Shown here in pieces: positions 42,787 to 51,455 of a stretch of 64,000 nucleotides of DNA. The stretch's first letter is position 1. Every line of letters starts with the position of its first letter. Both the position numbers and the translations under genes were made by a program. Source of the DNA: Methanobacterium sp. BRmetb2 (GTDB lineage Archaea; Methanobacteriota; Methanobacteria; Methanobacteriales; Methanobacteriaceae); the NCBI GenBank assembly GCA_003491285.1, contig CP022705.1, forward strand, positions 1,631,501 to 1,695,500, in the 5' to 3' direction. The notes beneath the pieces are model-generated. The model saw only the letters and a list, made by a program, of their open reading frames with translations. It made no database searches and had not been told where the DNA came from.

Positions 42787-43380
42787 ATGAAACCGTATAA
42801 CATTTATATTTCTGGCGTTGGAGGGCAGGGAATTATCAAAACCTCTATAATCATTGGGGAAGCAGCCATGAACAAAGGATTAAATGTGGTCATGAGCGAA
42901 ATACATGGAATGGCACAGAGAGGCGGAGGAGTATCAACTGAACTAAAAATAGGTGATGCTAAAAGTCCTATCATTCAAGAAGGAGGGGCAGATCTTCTAA
43001 TTGCTTTCGAACCATTGGAAGCATTGAGGGCCATTCCTAAAATTTCCAGCGACACGTTTATAGTAATTAATAATTCCACCATAATGCCGTTTAATATATT
43101 GAAAAGTGATATTTCCTATCCTGATGTTTCCACAATTTTTGATGAATTGAAGTCAGTTTCACCCAATTTAATGGTTTTAGATGCTGAAAAAATTGCCAAA
43201 AATGCAGGAAACATACTATCTCTTAACATGGTCATGTTGGGAGGGACATTAGCAGTCCCAGATTTTCCAATAGATAAAAATAATGTGATTGAGTCAATGA
43301 AAGATAATTTGCCGGAAAAATCTCTGGATATAAATTTAAAGGCATTAAATAAGGGTTTTAATTTATTAAAATCTAATTAA
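42787..43380 (+). CDS. iorB: Indolepyruvate:ferredoxin oxidoreductase beta subunit
   Basis: The gamma-type 2-oxoacid oxidoreductase subunit of 197 residues partnering IorA. Signatures are GVGGQGIIKTSIIIGEAAMN, MSEIHGMAQRGGGVSTELKI and LLIAFEPLEALRA. The spacing of four bases after iorA and the GTGATGAT site inside the iorA end indicate an operon of two genes. Length is normal for IorB. Confidence 0.95.
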   Translation: MKPYNIYISGVGGQGIIKTSIIIGEAAMNKGLNVVMSEIHGMAQRGGGVSTELKIGDAKSPIIQEGGADLLIAFEPLEALRAIPKISSDTFIVINNSTIMPFNILKSDISYPDVSTIFDELKSVSPNLMVLDAEKIAKNAGNILSLNMVMLGGTLAVPDFPIDKNNVIESMKDNLPEKSLDINLKALNKGFNLLKSN

Positions 43381-43706
43381 TGAATATTTTTAACTGACTA
43401 TTAATGATTTTATCATTTTCGTGCTTTTTTACTATCTTTGATTGTGGATAAACAGAATCAAAATTTGTATCAAAAGATAAATATTTTAATAAAGCCATAT
43501 AATAAAATATAAAAATTTCTAATCTTGTAGAGAGCTATCAATTTTTTTGAAATAATTTAATAATAAACTTTGAAACAATGGTAAAATCTTCGATTTAAAA
43601 AAATAAGAAAAATTTTGGTATAATTTAATGGAATACTTTATTTAATAAAAAAATGTTATCAATATTTATATATTGTTTTTGTCAAGTATGATAAGTGTGG
43701 TAAATC
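43381..43706. other. Intergenic region, 326 bases, with promoter of a Roadblock gene
   Basis: A+T-rich spacer after iorB. It ends with the strong promoter core CAATATTTATATATTGTT at 43660-43677, identical over 18 bases to that before the symporter gene at 46594. No gene or RNA structure is seen in the rest. Confidence 0.5.
43660..43677 (+). promoter_or_regulatory. TATA box element before the Roadblock gene
   Basis: CAATATTTATATATTGTT predicts transcription about 25 bases downstream, near 43695, leaving a leader of only about 12 bases before ATG 43707. The CAATAT and ATATTG ends form an inverted repeat. Confidence 0.55.
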
Positions 43707-44084
43707 ATGAGTAAAACAAAAAAAGAAAAGCTTGATGATGTGCTAACTGCTTTAATGCAAGTTGGACAGATAAAAGCTTGTGGAATAGTTTCAAAAGAAG
43801 GACTTCTGATTAATTCCAGAACGCCTCCTGATGTAGATGCTAGAATTTTCTCTGCTCTTTGTTCGACAATTATGGGTGCTGCAGAAGCTGCATCAGGACA
43901 GATGACTACTGGTTTGGTAAATGAGATCTCAGTGAAAACTGAAAAGGGTACTATTGTGTTAATACCTGCTGGGGAAAAAGCTATTTTAACTGCACTGACG
44001 GAACCTGAAGCCCAACTTGGCCTTATACTATTTGAAATGGAATCTAGGGCGAATCAGGTAGATTCAATTCTTAAAAAGATGTAA
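43707..44084 (+). CDS. Roadblock/LC7-domain protein
   Basis: A 125-residue single-domain Roadblock/LC7 protein: LDDVLTALMQVGQIKACGIV, RIFSALCSTIMGAAEAASGQ and LGLILFEMESRANQVDSIL. It lacks a linker or second domain. The partner GTPase or complex is unknown. It has its own strong promoter and stands alone between the iorAB and ACT/PaaK genes. It is the second short Roadblock protein in the window, distinct from that at 27077. Confidence 0.85.
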   Translation: MSKTKKEKLDDVLTALMQVGQIKACGIVSKEGLLINSRTPPDVDARIFSALCSTIMGAAEAASGQMTTGLVNEISVKTEKGTIVLIPAGEKAILTALTEPEAQLGLILFEMESRANQVDSILKKM

Positions 44085-44299
44085 AATCAGATTTTAGAAA
44101 TTTACATATTCAGGATCAATATTAAAAACCTAAAAAACTAATTATTTTAAAGATTTTTTGAAAATAAAATTTGATGTAACTGTGTTTGCATTATTCTATT
44201 TTTTTAGAAAATAAATTGACTAAAAAAGAATTAAGTTTTGATTTAATACTTCTTTGGAAATAATCCAGACTTTATACTAATCAAGACAAGATAGAGAGT

Positions 44300-44731
44300 T
44301 TATAAATTATAAACCTCTTCATTTGTTAGAACTGTGGCATTACCTTCTTTAAGGGCATTTATACCTTCTTCAATATCTTCGGTTCTGATAACCACAATGG
44401 CTTTGTCAGTTTTCTTTTCTACAAATGCGTAAATATATTCGACGTTTATATCTTTTTCATTTAAGATTTCTAATATTCCGTAAAGTCCACCAGGACTATC
44501 TGGTACTTCTACGGCAATAACTTCGTTAATTTTAACCACAAAGTTGTTTTTTTCCAGAGCCTCCTTTGCATTCTCTGGTTCGGGAACTATTAATCTTAAA
44601 ATTCCAAATTCGGACGTATCGGCAATTGAAAGGGCTCTAATATTAATATTGGCTTTGGATAATATGTAAACCGCTTCTTTAAGTCTTCCTTTCTTATTTT
44701 CTAAAAATATTGATATCTGTTTTAATTTCAT
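44300..44731 (-). CDS. Double ACT-domain protein
   Basis: A 143-residue protein made of two ACT domains: KQISIFLENKKGRLKEAVYI, then AVEVPDSPGGLYGILEILNE. ACT domains bind amino acids and regulate enzymes. It follows the PaaK-like gene, a pairing common in archaea where the ACT protein likely senses an aromatic amino acid to control aryl-CoA ligation. ATG 44731 is used because AGGGGGATTATC precedes it; a longer frame starts further up within the ligase gene. Confidence 0.87.
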   Translation of the reverse strand: MKLKQISIFLENKKGRLKEAVYILSKANINIRALSIADTSEFGILRLIVPEPENAKEALEKNNFVVKINEVIAVEVPDSPGGLYGILEILNEKDINVEYIYAFVEKKTDKAIVVIRTEDIEEGINALKEGNATVLTNEEVYNL

Positions 44732-44741
44732 GATAATCCCC

Positions 44742-46040
44742 CTATAATTCTCTTCTATCAATTACTCTTGTGGCCTTTCCTTCACTTCTGGGCAGGCTTT
44801 TTGGTTCAACAAGGGTTACATTTACTCTAAGACCTATTTCATTATGGATTTTATTTTCAATCATCCTTTTTACTTCTTCAACGTGTTTTACTTCGTCGGA
44901 AAATAGTTTTTCAGAGGTTTCAACCTGTACTTCCAGTTCATCCAGGTGATGAGGTCTGGTGACAATGATCTGATACTGTGGTTCTAAACCCTCTATTTTA
45001 AGCAAAGCTCTTTCAATCTGAGATGGGAATACTATTACTCCCCTAATTTTCAACATATCATCCGTTCTTCCGGTAATACGGTCCATTCGAACCAGTGTTC
45101 TACCACAATCACATTTTTCTCTTCTTAAAGCGGTAATGTCTTTTGTTCTAAAGCGGATAATGGGCATTCCTTCACGTGTAAGGGTGGTAAGTACCAGTTC
45201 TCCTTTTTCACCCTCTGGAAGAGTTTCCATGGTTTCATAATTAATAATTTCTGGATAGAAATGGTCTTCGAAGATATGAAGTCCATTTTTTTCTTCACAT
45301 TCCTGGGCCACACCCGGACCAATTATTTCAGTGAGTCCATATATGTTTACAGCAAGAATTTTCAGTCTTTTTTCGATTTCATTACGCATCTCTTCTGTCC
45401 ACATTTCAGCACCAAAAACTCCTGCTTTCAAATTGAGTTTATCTGGTTCAATATCATTTTTTTCAATCATTTCAGCAAGATATAATGCATAAGAAGGAGT
45501 ACAAGTTATGATTGAAGTGTTAAAATCCTGCATTATTTCAATCTGTCTTTTGGTATTTCCTGCAGATATTGGTATTAAGGTAGATCCAATTTTCTGAGCA
45601 CCATAATGTACTCCTAAACCTCCGGTAAATAGTCCATAACCATAACAATTCTGAATTCTATCTTTTTTTGTAGCCCCAGCCATATTAAGTGATCTAGCCA
45701 TCACCTCTCCCCATATATCCAGATCTTTCACAGTATAACCAGATACTGTGGGTTTACCTGTGGTTCCGGATGAGGTGTGAACTTCCACTATATCCTCATC
45801 TGGAACTGCAAACATGCCGAAAGGGTAAGCGTCTCTTAAATCAGTTTTGGTTGTAAAGGGGAGTTTTTCAATGTCTTTAAGAGTTTTGATATCTTCAGGT
45901 TTTATATTGGCATTTTGGAGCCTTTTTTTGTAATAAGGAACATTTTCGTAGGCTTTTTTAACTACCTCTTGTAATCTTTTTAGCTGTAATTCTTCCAGTT
46001 CATCTTGAGGCATACATTCTGCTTTTTCATTCCAGATCAT
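44742..46040 (-). CDS. Phenylacetate-CoA ligase-like acyl-adenylate synthetase
   Basis: A 432-residue ANL-superfamily ligase of the PaaK type that activates aryl acids such as phenylacetate or indoleacetate to CoA esters. The P-loop is HTSSGTTGKPTVSGY, IYGLTEIIGPGVA the adenine motif, MDRITGRTDDMLKIRGV the hinge, and the C-terminus EGKATRVIDRREL carries the catalytic Lys region. With iorAB encoded close by it supports aromatic amino acid synthesis from exogenous aryl acids. The ACT-domain gene follows within 11 bases. Confidence 0.9.
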   Translation of the reverse strand: MIWNEKAECMPQDELEELQLKRLQEVVKKAYENVPYYKKRLQNANIKPEDIKTLKDIEKLPFTTKTDLRDAYPFGMFAVPDEDIVEVHTSSGTTGKPTVSGYTVKDLDIWGEVMARSLNMAGATKKDRIQNCYGYGLFTGGLGVHYGAQKIGSTLIPISAGNTKRQIEIMQDFNTSIITCTPSYALYLAEMIEKNDIEPDKLNLKAGVFGAEMWTEEMRNEIEKRLKILAVNIYGLTEIIGPGVAQECEEKNGLHIFEDHFYPEIINYETMETLPEGEKGELVLTTLTREGMPIIRFRTKDITALRREKCDCGRTLVRMDRITGRTDDMLKIRGVIVFPSQIERALLKIEGLEPQYQIIVTRPHHLDELEVQVETSEKLFSDEVKHVEEVKRMIENKIHNEIGLRVNVTLVEPKSLPRSEGKATRVIDRREL

Positions 46041-46593
46041 GTTAATCTACCTAAATTTATTTTAATCTATTAATTATCCTTTTTTATGTAATTAGGGATA
46101 TAATTAAGTTATAATAAAGTTTTAAAACCTTTTAATTTGATTTGAGTAATTTTAACGACCTTTATAATTCTATAATTTTTAATAAATTTTTATAAATAAA
46201 ATTTATAAAAGTTACTATTATTTCTTTTATATAAAATTTTAATTACTAAATAGTTCTGTTTTTTATTAATTATACGATTCAATTTGTTTTATCAATCCAT
46301 ATTCCATCAGACATTTTTGTAAAAAGGCACTTTTTCATTTTGTTGGTGAAAATCAAATATGCAATATTTATATATTGTTCATGTTTATTTTTATTACGTT
46401 GAATATTTTTGAATATTTAACACTATAAGAGTGTCAATAATAAAAAATTCTCTTTATAATTTTTTTGTTTAAATTTTTTATTTATTCAAACCGAGTACAA
46501 CGAGATTTAATGTTATTAAAGTAGATGATACTTTAAAAACATTTAAAACAGAATTTAATAAATTAATTAATACTATTTAAGGGAGGAGATGAA
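46041..46593. other. Intergenic region, 553 bases, promoter and long leader of symporter gene
   Basis: Divergent spacer between the PaaK-like gene and the first symporter. The promoter core lies at 46362-46379, which would leave a leader of about 195 bases before TTG 46594. The leader is A+T-rich, with a repeat GAATATTTTTGAATATTTAA near 46401-46420. I find no open frame in it. Confidence 0.5.
46362..46379 (+). promoter_or_regulatory. TATA box element before symporter gene
   Basis: CAATATTTATATATTGTT is identical over 18 bases to the element at 43660. Transcription should start near 46395, well upstream of the coding region. Confidence 0.5.
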
Positions 46594-48180
46594 TTGGATT
46601 TATTAATACTCATGGGAATTATACTGGTCTATCTTTTAGTTGTAGGATATGTGGGTTACATTGGGTGGAGACGGACAACAAGCTCTGAAGACTACCTGGT
46701 AGCAGGCAGGAAAACTAATCCTTATATAATGGCCATGAGTTATGGGGCTACTTTTATCAGCACAGCAGCTATTGTAGGTTTTGGAGGTACAGCTGGCTTA
46801 TATGGTTTGGGTTTATTGTGGTTGGTATTTTTAAACATTTTAGTAGGCATATTTATTGCTTTTGTGTTTTTTGGAAAAAGAACACGGAAAATGGGCCACA
46901 ATTTAAATGCCATGACTTTTCCTGAATTAATTGCTCGAAGATTTGATAGTAAATTTATTCAGTACTGCACGGGATTAATCATTTTCTGTGCAATGCCGAT
47001 TTATGCCGCAGTTGTATTAATTGGTGCTGCAAGATTTATTGAAACAACACTTTCCCTGGATTTTAACATAGCATTAATAGTTATGGCAGTAATTGTAGCT
47101 ATTTACGTTGTTTTGGGTGGTATACGGGGTGTTATGTATACTGATGCTCTTCAAGGTACTATAATGTTTTTGGCCATGATATTCTTGATTATAGCCACCT
47201 ATGTTTTATTAGGTGGTGTTGAAAATGCTCATCAGTCTTTGACCAATATGGCAACTTTAGTGCCTCCCCCGGCAGCAGCTACCGGTAGTACAGGCTGGAC
47301 TTCTATGCCTACCATGGGCAGTCCTTTCTGGTGGACACTGGTTTCAACTATAATATTAGGGGTGGGTTTAGGTGTTTTGGCCCAACCACAACTTGCTGTT
47401 CGATTTATGACTGTTAAATCTAACCGAGAGCTTAACCGGGCTGTTTTAATTGGGGGTTTATTTATTTTGTTAATACCTGGAAGTGCATATATTGTGGGGG
47501 CTCTTTCCAATGTATATTTTTATCAAACAATGAATAAACTATCCATTGTTGTTGCAGGAGGTAATGTGGACAAGATCATACCATTATTCATAAACAGTGC
47601 CATGCCCGAATGGTTTTCCTACGTATTTTTACTGGTATTATTGGCAGCAGCAATGTCTACTTTAAGTTCACAATTTCATGCTCAGGGAACAGCAATTGGC
47701 CGAGATTTCTATGAAACATTGTTTAAAAAAGACAGTGACAAGTCTGTTTTAATTAGTAGGGGTGGAGTAATTATTGGAGTGTTAATTGCTGTAATTTTAG
47801 GTTATATTTTACCGGGAAGTGTTATTGCCCAGGGAACCGCTATATTCTTTGGAATATGTGTTTCAGCATTCTTACCAATGTTTGTATGCGCCTTATTTTG
47901 GAAAAGGGCCACTAAAGAAGGTGCTATCGCTGGTTTAGTTGTAGGAACATTAACCAGTCTTTTTTGGTTAATACTTGTTCATAAAAAGGAAGCTGCTACT
48001 TTAGGAATATCTAAAGCACTTTTTGGCACGGATACTTTAATAACTTCCATGCCCTGGCCAGTAGTTGATCCTTTGGTGGTTGCTTTACCATTAGCTTTAG
48101 CAGTTACTATTATTGTAAGTTTAATGACCAAACCACCAGGTAAAAATCACTTGAAAAGGTGTTTTAATGGAATTAACTAG
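46594..48180 (+). CDS. Sodium:solute symporter (SSS family), copy 1
   Basis: A 528-residue integral membrane transporter of the SSS (PutP/PanF-like) family that imports an organic solute with sodium ions. About thirteen membrane segments can be traced. VAGRKTNPYIMAMSYGATFI is the family's first conserved region, GGIRGVMYTDALQG the second, and VLAQPQLAVRFMTVKSNREL the third. The start is TTG behind GGGAGGAGATGAA. The substrate cannot be told; acetate, pyruvate or amino acids are all possible. A close paralogue is encoded 0.5 kb downstream. Confidence 0.9.
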   Translation: MDLLILMGIILVYLLVVGYVGYIGWRRTTSSEDYLVAGRKTNPYIMAMSYGATFISTAAIVGFGGTAGLYGLGLLWLVFLNILVGIFIAFVFFGKRTRKMGHNLNAMTFPELIARRFDSKFIQYCTGLIIFCAMPIYAAVVLIGAARFIETTLSLDFNIALIVMAVIVAIYVVLGGIRGVMYTDALQGTIMFLAMIFLIIATYVLLGGVENAHQSLTNMATLVPPPAAATGSTGWTSMPTMGSPFWWTLVSTIILGVGLGVLAQPQLAVRFMTVKSNRELNRAVLIGGLFILLIPGSAYIVGALSNVYFYQTMNKLSIVVAGGNVDKIIPLFINSAMPEWFSYVFLLVLLAAAMSTLSSQFHAQGTAIGRDFYETLFKKDSDKSVLISRGGVIIGVLIAVILGYILPGSVIAQGTAIFFGICVSAFLPMFVCALFWKRATKEGAIAGLVVGTLTSLFWLILVHKKEAATLGISKALFGTDTLITSMPWPVVDPLVVALPLALAVTIIVSLMTKPPGKNHLKRCFNGIN

Positions 48181-48480
48181 GAAAAAACAAAATTCCTCTC
48201 CCTTATTTCTTTTTTATTTTAAAAACGGATATTACTTATTTGATCAAATTTAACATTAATTCCTGTTTTTTTAGGATCTTGTTTTATTTGTCTATTTTTT
48301 TGTTAATGTTAGGATGTTATTTTGTTTATTATTTAGAAAAAATGACAAAAAATGGAAATATTTAAAACCCTAAATTCTTGATAATTAATCATGTGAAGTT
48401 ATGTTTTTCTTAAAGAAAAAAAATTGGACAACTTCATATATGAACTGAGAATACTTCAGGGATAAAATGAGGTGATATCT
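48181..48480. other. Intergenic region, 300 bases, with stem-loop
   Basis: T-rich tract at about 48204-48222 probably terminates the first symporter message. A TATA-like AAATATTTAAAA is near 48355. A two-tier stem-loop lies at 48394-48436, see findings. GAGGTGATATCT at the end is the ribosome site for the next gene. Confidence 0.5.
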
Positions 48481-48684
48481 ATGTTTGGAATTAATGATCC
48501 TTGGATATGGGGTGCATATATTCTTTGTATTCTGAGCACAATTCTATGTGTAGTTTATGGTATATTAAACTGGAATAAAGGCGAAGAAAAAGAGGAAAAA
48601 CAAATCCAAGAGGAAATTGAATGGCATGAGAAAGAGAAAGATATGGAAGAAGAAGAATTAGGACTTTGGGATGAAGAGGGTTGA
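48481..48684 (+). CDS. Small membrane accessory protein of symporter
   Basis: A 67-residue protein with one N-terminal membrane segment (IWGAYILCILSTILCVVYGI) and a long acidic helical tail rich in Glu and Lys (residues 32-67). This matches the small accessory subunits often encoded before SSS symporters. The ATG at 48481 is chosen because GAGGTGATATCT precedes it; the GTG upstream lies within that site. It ends 15 bases before the second symporter gene, so both are one operon. The first symporter lacks an accessory gene of its own. Confidence 0.78.
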   Translation: MFGINDPWIWGAYILCILSTILCVVYGILNWNKGEEKEEKQIQEEIEWHEKEKDMEEEELGLWDEEG

Positions 48685-48699
48685 AGGTGTGATGGTATT

Positions 48700-50289
48700 A
48701 TGGATATATTAATATTAAGCATTGTTATAGTGTTATATCTTCTTTTAATTGGATATGTAGGCTACCTGGCATGGAAAAGAACAAAAAGTTCTGAAGATTT
48801 TATGGTAGCTGGTCGAAAAACCCACCCATACATTATGGCTCTTAGTTATGGGGCTACTTTTATCAGCACAGCTGCAATTGTTGGATTTGGAGGTACTGCA
48901 GGTGTTTATGGGTTAGGATTATTATGGTTGACATTTTTGAATATTTTAGTGGGAATATTCATAGCATTCGTATTTTTCGGTAAAAAAACTCGAAAAATGG
49001 GACATAATTTAGGAGCATTAACATTTCCTGAATTTTTATCAAAGAGATTCGATAGTAAATTTATTCAATATTTCAGCGGACTGGTCATATTTTTGGGGAT
49101 GCCTTTATATGCTTCGGCAGTTTTGATAGGTATTTCCAGGTTCATTGAAACGACGCTTAATCTGGATTATAATATTGCTTTAATCGGTATGGCAGTTATA
49201 ATAGCTGTTTATGTTATTTTTGGAGGTATTAGGGGAGTAATGTACACTGATGCTGTACAGGGTACCATAATGTTTTTTGGTATGGCATTTTTATTGATCA
49301 CAACCTATGTTCTATTAGGTGGAGTGGACAATGCTCATCAGGCACTTACTAATATGGCAAGTTTAGTACCGCCTAGTGCTGCTGCAACTGGAAGTACTGG
49401 CTGGACTACTATGCCCACGTTAGGAAGTCCTTTCTGGTGGACTTTAGTCTCAACATTGATATTAGGTGTGGGAATAGGTGTACTGGCACAACCGCAACTG
49501 GCTGTTCGATTTATGACTGTTAAATCGAACCGTGAATTAAACCGGGCAGTATTGGTTGGAGGAATATTTATACTTATGATGACAGGTGCCGCATTCATTG
49601 TTGGGGCATTATCCAATGTATATTTCTTCCAAACAACTGGTCAAATTTCAATAGCTGCTGCAGGAGGAAACATGGATAAAATAATCCCATTGTTTATTAC
49701 CCTGGCCATGCCTGCGTGGTTTGCATATCTGTTTATGGTAACATTGCTCTCAGCAGCAATGTCCACTATGAGTGCCCAGTTCCACGTACAGGGGACTGCT
49801 CTTGGAAGAGATATATATGAAACCATATTTAAAAAGAAAGGTGAGACAGGTAGTTCTGTTATGATTGCTAGAGCAGGAATTATTGTTGCAGTTGCGTTAG
49901 CTGTTATTCTGGCCTATATATCACCTCCAGGCGTAGTTGCACAGGCTACTTCAATATTTTTCGCACTCTGTGCTGCAGCGTTCTTGCCAATGTTTATATG
50001 TGCTGTTTTCTGGAAAAAAGCTACAAAAGCTGGTGCAATCGCCGGACTAATCACCGGAACTTTTACCAGCCTATTCATGTTGGCATTTATCCACAAAAAA
50101 GAGGCTGCTGCTTTAGGTATATCTAAAGCACTTTTTGGCACGGATACTTTAATAACTTCCTTGCCATGGCCGGTGGTAGACCCCATAGTAATAGCGCTGC
50201 CTTTGGCTTTAATTGTAACTATTGTAGTTAGTTTACTATCTAAGCCCCCAGTTGAACAACATATTGAAAAATGTTTCAAGGGAATTTAA
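48700..50289 (+). CDS. Sodium:solute symporter (SSS family), copy 2
   Basis: A 529-residue SSS transporter, highly similar by eye to the 46594 gene along its full length, so the pair arose by duplication. The same signature regions are present (VAGRKTHPYIMALSYGATFI, GGIRGVMYTDAVQG). Differences are spread throughout, but a 42-base stretch near the 3' end is identical between the two. AAGGTGTGATGG precedes the ATG. The small accessory protein gene is directly upstream. Confidence 0.9.
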   Translation: MDILILSIVIVLYLLLIGYVGYLAWKRTKSSEDFMVAGRKTHPYIMALSYGATFISTAAIVGFGGTAGVYGLGLLWLTFLNILVGIFIAFVFFGKKTRKMGHNLGALTFPEFLSKRFDSKFIQYFSGLVIFLGMPLYASAVLIGISRFIETTLNLDYNIALIGMAVIIAVYVIFGGIRGVMYTDAVQGTIMFFGMAFLLITTYVLLGGVDNAHQALTNMASLVPPSAAATGSTGWTTMPTLGSPFWWTLVSTLILGVGIGVLAQPQLAVRFMTVKSNRELNRAVLVGGIFILMMTGAAFIVGALSNVYFFQTTGQISIAAAGGNMDKIIPLFITLAMPAWFAYLFMVTLLSAAMSTMSAQFHVQGTALGRDIYETIFKKKGETGSSVMIARAGIIVAVALAVILAYISPPGVVAQATSIFFALCAAAFLPMFICAVFWKKATKAGAIAGLITGTFTSLFMLAFIHKKEAAALGISKALFGTDTLITSLPWPVVDPIVIALPLALIVTIVVSLLSKPPVEQHIEKCFKGI

Positions 50290-50302
50290 AAACCTTAAAA
50301 CA

Positions 50303-50326
50303 TTTTTTTATTTTTAAATTCTTAAA
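50303..50326 (+). terminator. T-rich terminator after symporter 2
   Basis: A run of seven T followed by further T-rich sequence just behind the stop codon of the second symporter fits an archaeal terminator. Confidence 0.4.
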
Positions 50327-50434
50327 ATTCTCAATTTTTTTTAATAGTTTGTTATAATCTTTTTTATTGTTCGTTATAACCAATTTTATAAAAATTTAAA
50401 TAACTTGGAAAATAAATATTTAGGTGGTGATAAA

Positions 50435-50689
50435 ATGAGGCTTAAAGAAGAAATAATTGGAAAAGAAGTATTGGATAGCTCTGCAACTGTCATTGGCAGT
50501 GTAAAAGATGTGGAAGTTAACCTCGAGACAAGAAAAATAGAAGCATTAGTTCTCGGGAAAGGAGGGCTTTCAGAAGGCCTTGGATTATCAAAAGGAGAAA
50601 CGATAGTTCCTTATGACATGGTAAAACAGATTGGTGACAAAATTTTATTGAAGTCCAGCATTGAAGAAGAATCTTCAATGGAATTCTAA
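50435..50689 (+). CDS. PRC-barrel domain protein
   Basis: An 84-residue single PRC-barrel: LKEEIIGKEVLDSSATVIGS, VKDVEVNLETRKIEALVLG, and IVPYDMVKQIGDKILL. Such proteins occur in all methanogens; related domains act in RNA processing (RimM) or electron transfer, and there is a proposed link to cell-division protein CdpB-type factors in other archaea. The ATG at 50435 follows AGGTGGTGATAAA; a longer frame starts ten codons earlier without a ribosome site. It is monocistronic. Confidence 0.85.
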   Translation: MRLKEEIIGKEVLDSSATVIGSVKDVEVNLETRKIEALVLGKGGLSEGLGLSKGETIVPYDMVKQIGDKILLKSSIEEESSMEF

Positions 50690-50748
50690 TATTATATTTT
50701 AAATAATATTTTATTTTTAAATAAATTTATGATAATAGGTGCTTTTCT

Positions 50749-50895
50749 TTGGAAGTTAAAGGAATATGTACAATTTGCGGTAAAGCAGCAAAACTTTACA
50801 CATGTTCTTTTTGTGGCAGTTTAGTCTGTCAGGAATGTATTGATTCAAAAAGAGGAGTATGTAAATTATGTCAGGGCCGGCTCAAGATAAACTAA
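50749..50895 (+). CDS. Eight-cysteine mini zinc protein overlapping pyrE
   Basis: A 48-residue protein with four CxxC pairs at residues 7/10, 19/22, 27/30 and 38/41 (CTICG, CSFCG, CQEC, CKLC). The spacing suggests a treble-clef or B-box/HIT-type finger binding two zinc ions. The start is TTG at 50749 with AGGTGC six bases upstream. Its 3' end overlaps pyrE by 28 bases in another frame, so translation of the two is probably coupled. The function is unknown; the coupling hints at a link with pyrimidine synthesis or regulation. Confidence 0.8.
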   Translation: MEVKGICTICGKAAKLYTCSFCGSLVCQECIDSKRGVCKLCQGRLKIN

Positions 50896-51410
50896 AAAAT
50901 GATTTAATTGAACTCTTAAAAGAAGAAGAAGTTGTAAAGTTTGGTAAATTCAAACTTTCATCTGGTAAATCTAGTGATTTTTATGTGGACATGAAAAAAG
51001 CTATAACTGACCCTGAAATACTCTTTAAAATAGCAGAAATAATAACAAAAGAAATTAATGCCAATGAAATTGATAAAATTGCCGGCCCAGCACTGGGAGC
51101 TGTACCGATTGCCACTGCAGTATCTCTTTACTCAAAAATTCCTTTATTAATGATAAGAAAAGCAAAAAAAGGTTACGGAACTTCAAAACTTATCGAAGGT
51201 CAGCTTAACAAAGATGATTTAGTGGTGGTGGTAGAAGACGTTACTACCACTGGTAAATCCTTACTAAAAGCAGTTGAAGCTATTCGGGCCAATGGGGGAA
51301 TAGTTAAAACAGCATATGTTGTAGTTGATCGTGAGGAAGGTGCTTCTGAAAATCTTAAAAACGCAGATGTAAATTTCAAACCCCTAATCTCAATTAGGAA
51401 TATGAACTGA
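50868..51410 (+). CDS. pyrE: Orotate phosphoribosyltransferase
   Basis: Enzyme of UMP synthesis converting orotate and PRPP to orotidine monophosphate. The 180-residue protein has the PRPP motif VVVVEDVTTTGKSLLKA and the conserved RKAKKGYGTSKLIEG loop, plus FKLSSGKSSDFYVDMKK near the N-terminus. GAGGAGT precedes the ATG. It is translated from within the end of the mini zinc protein gene, forming a two-gene operon. Confidence 0.95.
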   Translation: MSGPAQDKLKNDLIELLKEEEVVKFGKFKLSSGKSSDFYVDMKKAITDPEILFKIAEIITKEINANEIDKIAGPALGAVPIATAVSLYSKIPLLMIRKAKKGYGTSKLIEGQLNKDDLVVVVEDVTTTGKSLLKAVEAIRANGGIVKTAYVVVDREEGASENLKNADVNFKPLISIRNMN

Positions 51411-51455
51411 ATTTAGTAAAATTGATAGATTTTTTGGATTCTGGTTTTCTTGATT

